Assembly: GCA_003142535.1 (NCBI GenBank)
Contig: PLMQ01000069.1
Coordinates: 2,781 to 38,521, forward strand
DNA from: Syntrophaceae bacterium
Lineage (GTDB): Bacteria; Desulfobacterota; Syntrophia; Syntrophales; Smithellaceae
Direction of reading: 5' to 3'
DNA length: 35,741 nt
Position 1 is the stretch's first letter, and every line of letters begins with the position of its first letter. Both the position numbers and the translations under genes were made by a program. Positions 33,491 to 35,741 of the stretch are shown here, in pieces. The notes below the pieces were generated by a model that saw only the letters and a list, made by a program, of their open reading frames with translations, had not been told where the DNA came from and did not search any database.

Positions 33491-33624
33491 TCACGGGCAT
33501 GAACCCCAAAGCAAGCTTTGGGGTTCATGCCCTCCGCTGCGCGGGATTGTTTAACTTGCCAATTCCGACTTGTGACCTTTAGGTTATATGCTTCGCTTGC
33601 GGAATTGGAGTTTCACTAATAAAT
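33491..33624 (+). repeat. Dispersed long-hairpin repeat, copy 4 (most complete)
   Basis: GGGCATGAACCCCAAAGC (33495-33512) and GCTTTGGGGTTCATGCCC (33515-33532) form an 18-bp perfect stem with almost no loop. A CCGC-TGC-GCGG hairpin, the 17-bp block CTTGTGACCTTTAGGTT (33569-33585) and the end motif GAATTGGAGTTTCACTAATA follow. It ends three bases before tRNA-Arg. Confidence 0.8.
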
Positions 33625-33627
33625 CGT

Positions 33628-33704
33628 GCGCCCATGGCTCAGCTGGATAGAGCGCCAGACTACGAATCTGGATGTCGCAAGTTCGAATCTTGCTGGGCGC
33701 ACCA
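33628..33704 (+). tRNA. tRNA-Arg(ACG)
   Basis: Full cloverleaf with acceptor GCGCCCA/TGGGCGC, anticodon stem CCAGA/TCTGG with loop CTACGAA (anticodon ACG at 33662-33664), GTTCGAATC T-loop and encoded CCA. Reads CGU, CGC and, through inosine, CGA. Its 3' end is next to a tyrosine-recombinase remnant, so it probably served as an integration site. Confidence 0.97.
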
Positions 33705-33711
33705 AAAAAAT

Positions 33712-33747
33712 CAAGGAGTTAGCCATTTGTGGTTGACTCCTTTTTTT
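33712..33747 (+). terminator. Intrinsic terminator after tRNA-Arg
   Basis: AAGGAGT (33712-33718) pairs with ACTCCTT (33736-33742), with an inner CC/GG pair, followed by a run of Ts through 33747. The stop codon of the opposite-strand recombinase stub lies in the T-tract. Confidence 0.75.
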
Positions 33748-33946
33748 AGTTTGTGACCAAATTGTGACTGGTTGTCTGAAAAATAGTGTTTTCTAACTTG
33801 AAAACCGCTTCCTGATTATCCTGTTTTATGAGGTGTGCGTATATGTTTAAAGTAGTAGTCGGATTTGTATGTCCTAACTGATCAGATATGTATTTGATAT
33901 TTTCGCCCTGCTCAATCAAAAAGCTTGCATAGGTAACAAAGACAGG
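33746..33946 (-). pseudogene. C-terminal remnant of a tyrosine recombinase (phage-type integrase)
   Basis: On the minus strand about 67 codons ending in TAA at 33746 encode the catalytic tail of a phage-type integrase: TYASFLIEQGENIKYISDQL then GHTNPTTTLNIYAHLIKQDN. They contain the conserved LGH histidine and the nucleophile tyrosine in NIYAH. The RHT box just before TYAS is already lost (RPVFVTYAS), and all upstream sequence is missing. The stub ends beside tRNA-Arg, the usual place for the integrase of an island inserted in a tRNA gene. Around 33940-33950 the sequence switches directly into an unrelated plus-strand gene remnant. Confidence 0.85.
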
Positions 33947-34245
33947 CCTGACTATAGAAATTCAATTAAAGAATCCATTTCGGCAGTTGAGTCTCTTTGC
34001 AAGACAATCAGTAAAGATGAAAAAGTGACTTTAGGCGCAGCGTTAAAATCGCTTGAGAAAAAGGGGACTCTGCACCCGGCATTGAAGTCGGCGTTCTCAT
34101 CATTATATGGATAATTCAAATGATGCCGAAGGAATACGGCATGCGTTGATGGAGGCAGATAATTTAACTAGTGCTGACGCGCGTTTTATGCTCATAAGCT
34201 GTTCCGCCTTTATAAATTATGTTATCTCAGCCAAGGCAATCAAGA
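33947..34245 (+). pseudogene. Truncated, frameshifted abortive-infection (AbiJ/HEPN-like) gene remnant
   Basis: From 33947 the plus-strand frame reads PDYRNSIKESISAVESLCKT, then TLGAALKSLEKKGTLHPALK and SAFSSLYG before a stop at 34112. The continuation is in the next frame from 34107: DNSNDAEGIRHALMEADNLT, then SADARFMLISCSAFINYVIS. Together these match the C-terminal helical domain seen in AbiJ-type abortive-infection proteins, in which a 'LYGY...GIRHALME' stretch joins the halves. The N-terminal part is missing at the junction with the integrase stub and the middle is frameshifted, so it cannot make a working protein. A 94-codon frame continues to 34391 but loses similarity after about 34245. 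The family name is from memory of its pattern. Confidence 0.6.
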
Positions 34246-34603
34246 TTTTAATAATTCAATCCAGCCGAATCGTTACACTCGAGACTGTTTTTTCGTTAGA
34301 TCAACCATTTCAAATGCAAATCCTCAAAATATTTTACTCGCAATACCTGAGGGCTTGTAGGTGGCATGTGCGACGGTCTTCCTGCAACTAAGCATCCAGC
34401 AATTTTGGCGGGCATACTTCCTTTCAAACGCTAATCCTTATTGACTGATCTGTAATAAGCACAATTCTCTCCCGACGACAAACATCGACACGGCACCCCA
34501 TATTTTGTGGTCAATATAAATTGACATACAAGAATAATTTCTCTATAAACCTTCAGTGGGAAAGCAAGTCCGTTAAAAATTTTCGTTAACAATAGAGATT
34601 GTT
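34246..34603. other. Intergenic stretch with promoter, no intact gene
   Basis: No gene supported. The first part may be decayed coding sequence (a 26-codon frame near 34357-34434 has protein-like composition but no start). A strong promoter lies at 34521-34549. Confidence 0.45.
34521..34549 (+). promoter_or_regulatory. Strong sigma-70-type promoter
   Basis: TTGACA (34521-34526), a 17-base spacer and TATAAA (34544-34549) are close to consensus. Transcription would start near 34556, 48 bases before the ppdK fragment, and read on into the kelch lipoprotein gene. Confidence 0.7.
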
Positions 34604-34771
34604 ATGGCAAAAATGGTTTATTTGTTCGGTGGAAACATAACTGAAGGTAAGACGGAGATGAAAAAGACATTTATTTTCGGAATGATGATTGCTTTGATTT
34701 TGGTCGTTGTATTAAGTGGTTACAGCGGTATTGTTCGACTTACATTTACATACACCGCGTTATTGAGATAG
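34604..34771 (+). pseudogene. 5' fragment of pyruvate phosphate dikinase fused to an unrelated hydrophobic tail
   Basis: The frame starts MAKMVYLFGGNITEGKTEMK, which is the standard N-terminus of pyruvate, phosphate dikinase, where a GGKGANLAEM segment should follow. After residue 20 it changes abruptly into a hydrophobic helix (FIFGMMIALILVVVLSGYSG) and stops at 55 residues. The join looks like a rearrangement that placed the dikinase start, with its ribosome-binding site and promoter, in front of a signal-peptide-like start of another protein (ATG with GACGGAG upstream at about 34658). The short product could still be made. It lies 48 bases before the kelch lipoprotein. Confidence 0.7.
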
Positions 34772-34818
34772 GAGTCGCACTAAAAATATCTTTTGAAAAA
34801 CAAAATATGGAGGATCGT

Positions 34819-35741
34819 ATGGGTAAAAGTACAAGATTGGCTTTGTTTCTTATTTGCATGTTTTCTATTATTTTATCTTCCTGCGGCTCAACTGATAGTT
34901 CACCATCTGCATTTGGAAGGGGCAATTTGTGGACATGGAAAAGCGGTTCTAATACCGTCGATCAGACCGGCACCTATGGTTCAATTGGCGTTACCGACAT
35001 CAACAACGTGCCTGGTGCCAGACTTAACGCAATATCATGGATTGATGTAAGCAACAATATGTGGCTCTTCGGGGGGTATGGCTATGATTCAACTGGTTTA
35101 GGCCATCTCAACGATCTCTGGAAATTTGACAGCACCAACTGGACATGGATAAGCGGTTCTAATATCGTCAGTCAGCACGGCATCTACAGCACACCAGGCA
35201 GCAACGTACCGGGTGCTCGTGAGTTACCAGTTTCGTGGATCGACAACAGCGGCAATCTGTGGCTCTTCGGGGGATATGGCCTTGATTCAACTAACACATT
35301 AGGTTATCTTAACGATCTCTGGAAATTCGATGTCATTGCCTTGACATGGACCTGGGTGAGCGGTTCTAATACCGTCAATCAGACCGGCAACTACGGCACA
35401 AAGGGCGTTCCTGCCGCCAGCAACGTGCCGGGTGCTAGATATGGCGCAGTATCGTGGAGAGACAGCAATGGTAATCTGTGGTTCTTCGGGGGGGCGGGCT
35501 ATGATTCAACTGGCACATTCGGCGATCTCAATGATCTCTGGAAATTCGATGGTACCAACTGGACCTGGGTAAGCGGTTCTAATGTCGTCAATCAGCATGG
35601 CACCTACAGCACACCAGGCAGCAACGTGCCGGGCGCACGCGATAGCGCAGTCTCGTGGATTGACGGCAGTGGCCATCTGTGGCTCTTCGGAGGGTATGGC
35701 ATTGATTCAGTGGGCACAGCCGGCGATCTCAATGATCTCTG
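34819..35741 (+). CDS. Kelch-repeat lipoprotein (3' end beyond window)
   Basis: The frame is open from the ATG at 34819 (GGAGG six bases upstream) to the window end, more than 307 codons. It has a lipoprotein signal peptide with lipobox LSSC (Cys about residue 27), then tandem kelch-type repeats of about 66-74 residues. Each has the pattern W-T-W-x-S-G-S-N, N-V-P-G-A-R, W-I-D, L-W-L-F-G-G-x-G and L-N-D-L-W-K-F-D; four repeats are visible, the last incomplete. Repeats at the DNA level are highly similar and spaced roughly 198-222 bases. Kelch repeats form beta-propellers, often for protein or sugar binding; here a surface or periplasmic binding role is likely but unproven. A run of Gs encodes FGG in each repeat. 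Confidence 0.9.
   Translation, partial: MGKSTRLALFLICMFSIILSSCGSTDSSPSAFGRGNLWTWKSGSNTVDQTGTYGSIGVTDINNVPGARLNAISWIDVSNNMWLFGGYGYDSTGLGHLNDLWKFDSTNWTWISGSNIVSQHGIYSTPGSNVPGARELPVSWIDNSGNLWLFGGYGLDSTNTLGYLNDLWKFDVIALTWTWVSGSNTVNQTGNYGTKGVPAASNVPGARYGAVSWRDSNGNLWFFGGAGYDSTGTFGDLNDLWKFDGTNWTWVSGSNVVNQHGTYSTPGSNVPGARDSAVSWIDGSGHLWLFGGYGIDSVGTAGDLNDL

Noticed and set aside
34357-34434. 26-codon frame reading VGGMCDGLPATKHPAIL
   Set aside because: It looks protein-like but has a stop directly upstream and no start; too short to call as a gene or as an identified remnant.
34793-35050. 85-codon frame over the start of the kelch gene
   Set aside because: The lipoprotein frame starting at 34819 has a proper ribosome-binding site, lipobox and repeats; this frame is a shadow.
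1-35741. CRISPR array, rRNA or replication origin
   Set aside because: No regularly spaced direct repeats with unique spacers, no rRNA sequence and no DnaA-box cluster were seen; the periodic repeats at 34.8-35.7 kb are protein-coding kelch repeats.

Overview
The window reads as a chromosomal segment of a Gram-negative bacterium, most likely a deltaproteobacterium (Desulfobacterota) of the Syntrophales type. That placement is inferred from gene content: PBP1C with a bacterial alpha-2-macroglobulin, citramalate-synthase isoleucine synthesis, a sigma-54 type amt promoter, outer-membrane barrels, an RNase E/G with a basic tail, and a CaiB-type CoA transferase. No rRNA or other decisive marker is present. 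Housekeeping genes have moderate GC; several short islands are clearly AT-richer and look acquired.

Layout. 1-8061: pbpC and a very large thioester alpha-2-macroglobulin on the minus strand, a periplasmic repair and protease-trap pair. 8062-11031: an accessory patch with palindromic repeats, an AT-rich GNAT acetyltransferase in a cassette-like setting, a DUF4442 protein, and the 3' stub of a cation diffusion facilitator cut off by a methyltransferase gene. 11171-14680: a zinc-type uptake operon (His-rich small protein, outer-membrane porin, ZnuA, ZnuB) behind a strong promoter with a palindrome in its spacer and no ATPase gene. 14720-18153: a minus-strand ammonium operon (amt, a PII protein lacking Tyr51, a stand-alone Fis-type HTH, an outer-membrane barrel) behind a sigma-54-like promoter. 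18597-20398: citramalate synthase behind what looks like a classic transcription attenuator, with an unannotated 26-residue peptide containing 11 isoleucines, then a strong intrinsic terminator, then cimA. 20449-24138: tsaC, rng and proC. 24520-25669: an AT-rich pair (winged-helix-like protein plus DUF2971). 26083-29092: alpha/beta hydrolase, YggT, YggU and MurJ. 29107-31031: a structured repeat, serS and two tRNA-Ser genes. 31181-33302: CoA transferase plus short-chain dehydrogenase.

From 33303 to the end the window becomes a gene graveyard around tRNA-Arg(ACG). It holds a decayed copy of the SDR start, a long-hairpin repeat, the C-terminal stub of a tyrosine recombinase, a truncated and frameshifted abortive-infection-like gene, the first ~20 codons of pyruvate phosphate dikinase fused to a foreign hydrophobic tail, and finally an intact-looking kelch-repeat lipoprotein that runs off the window.

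A family of long-hairpin repeats occurs at 1-190, 8328-8397, 21111-21246 and 33491-33624; one copy supplies the stop codon of tsaC. The observations I rate highest are the cimA leader/attenuator, the PII with Phe51, the cassette-like GNAT locus, and the remnant cluster at tRNA-Arg.
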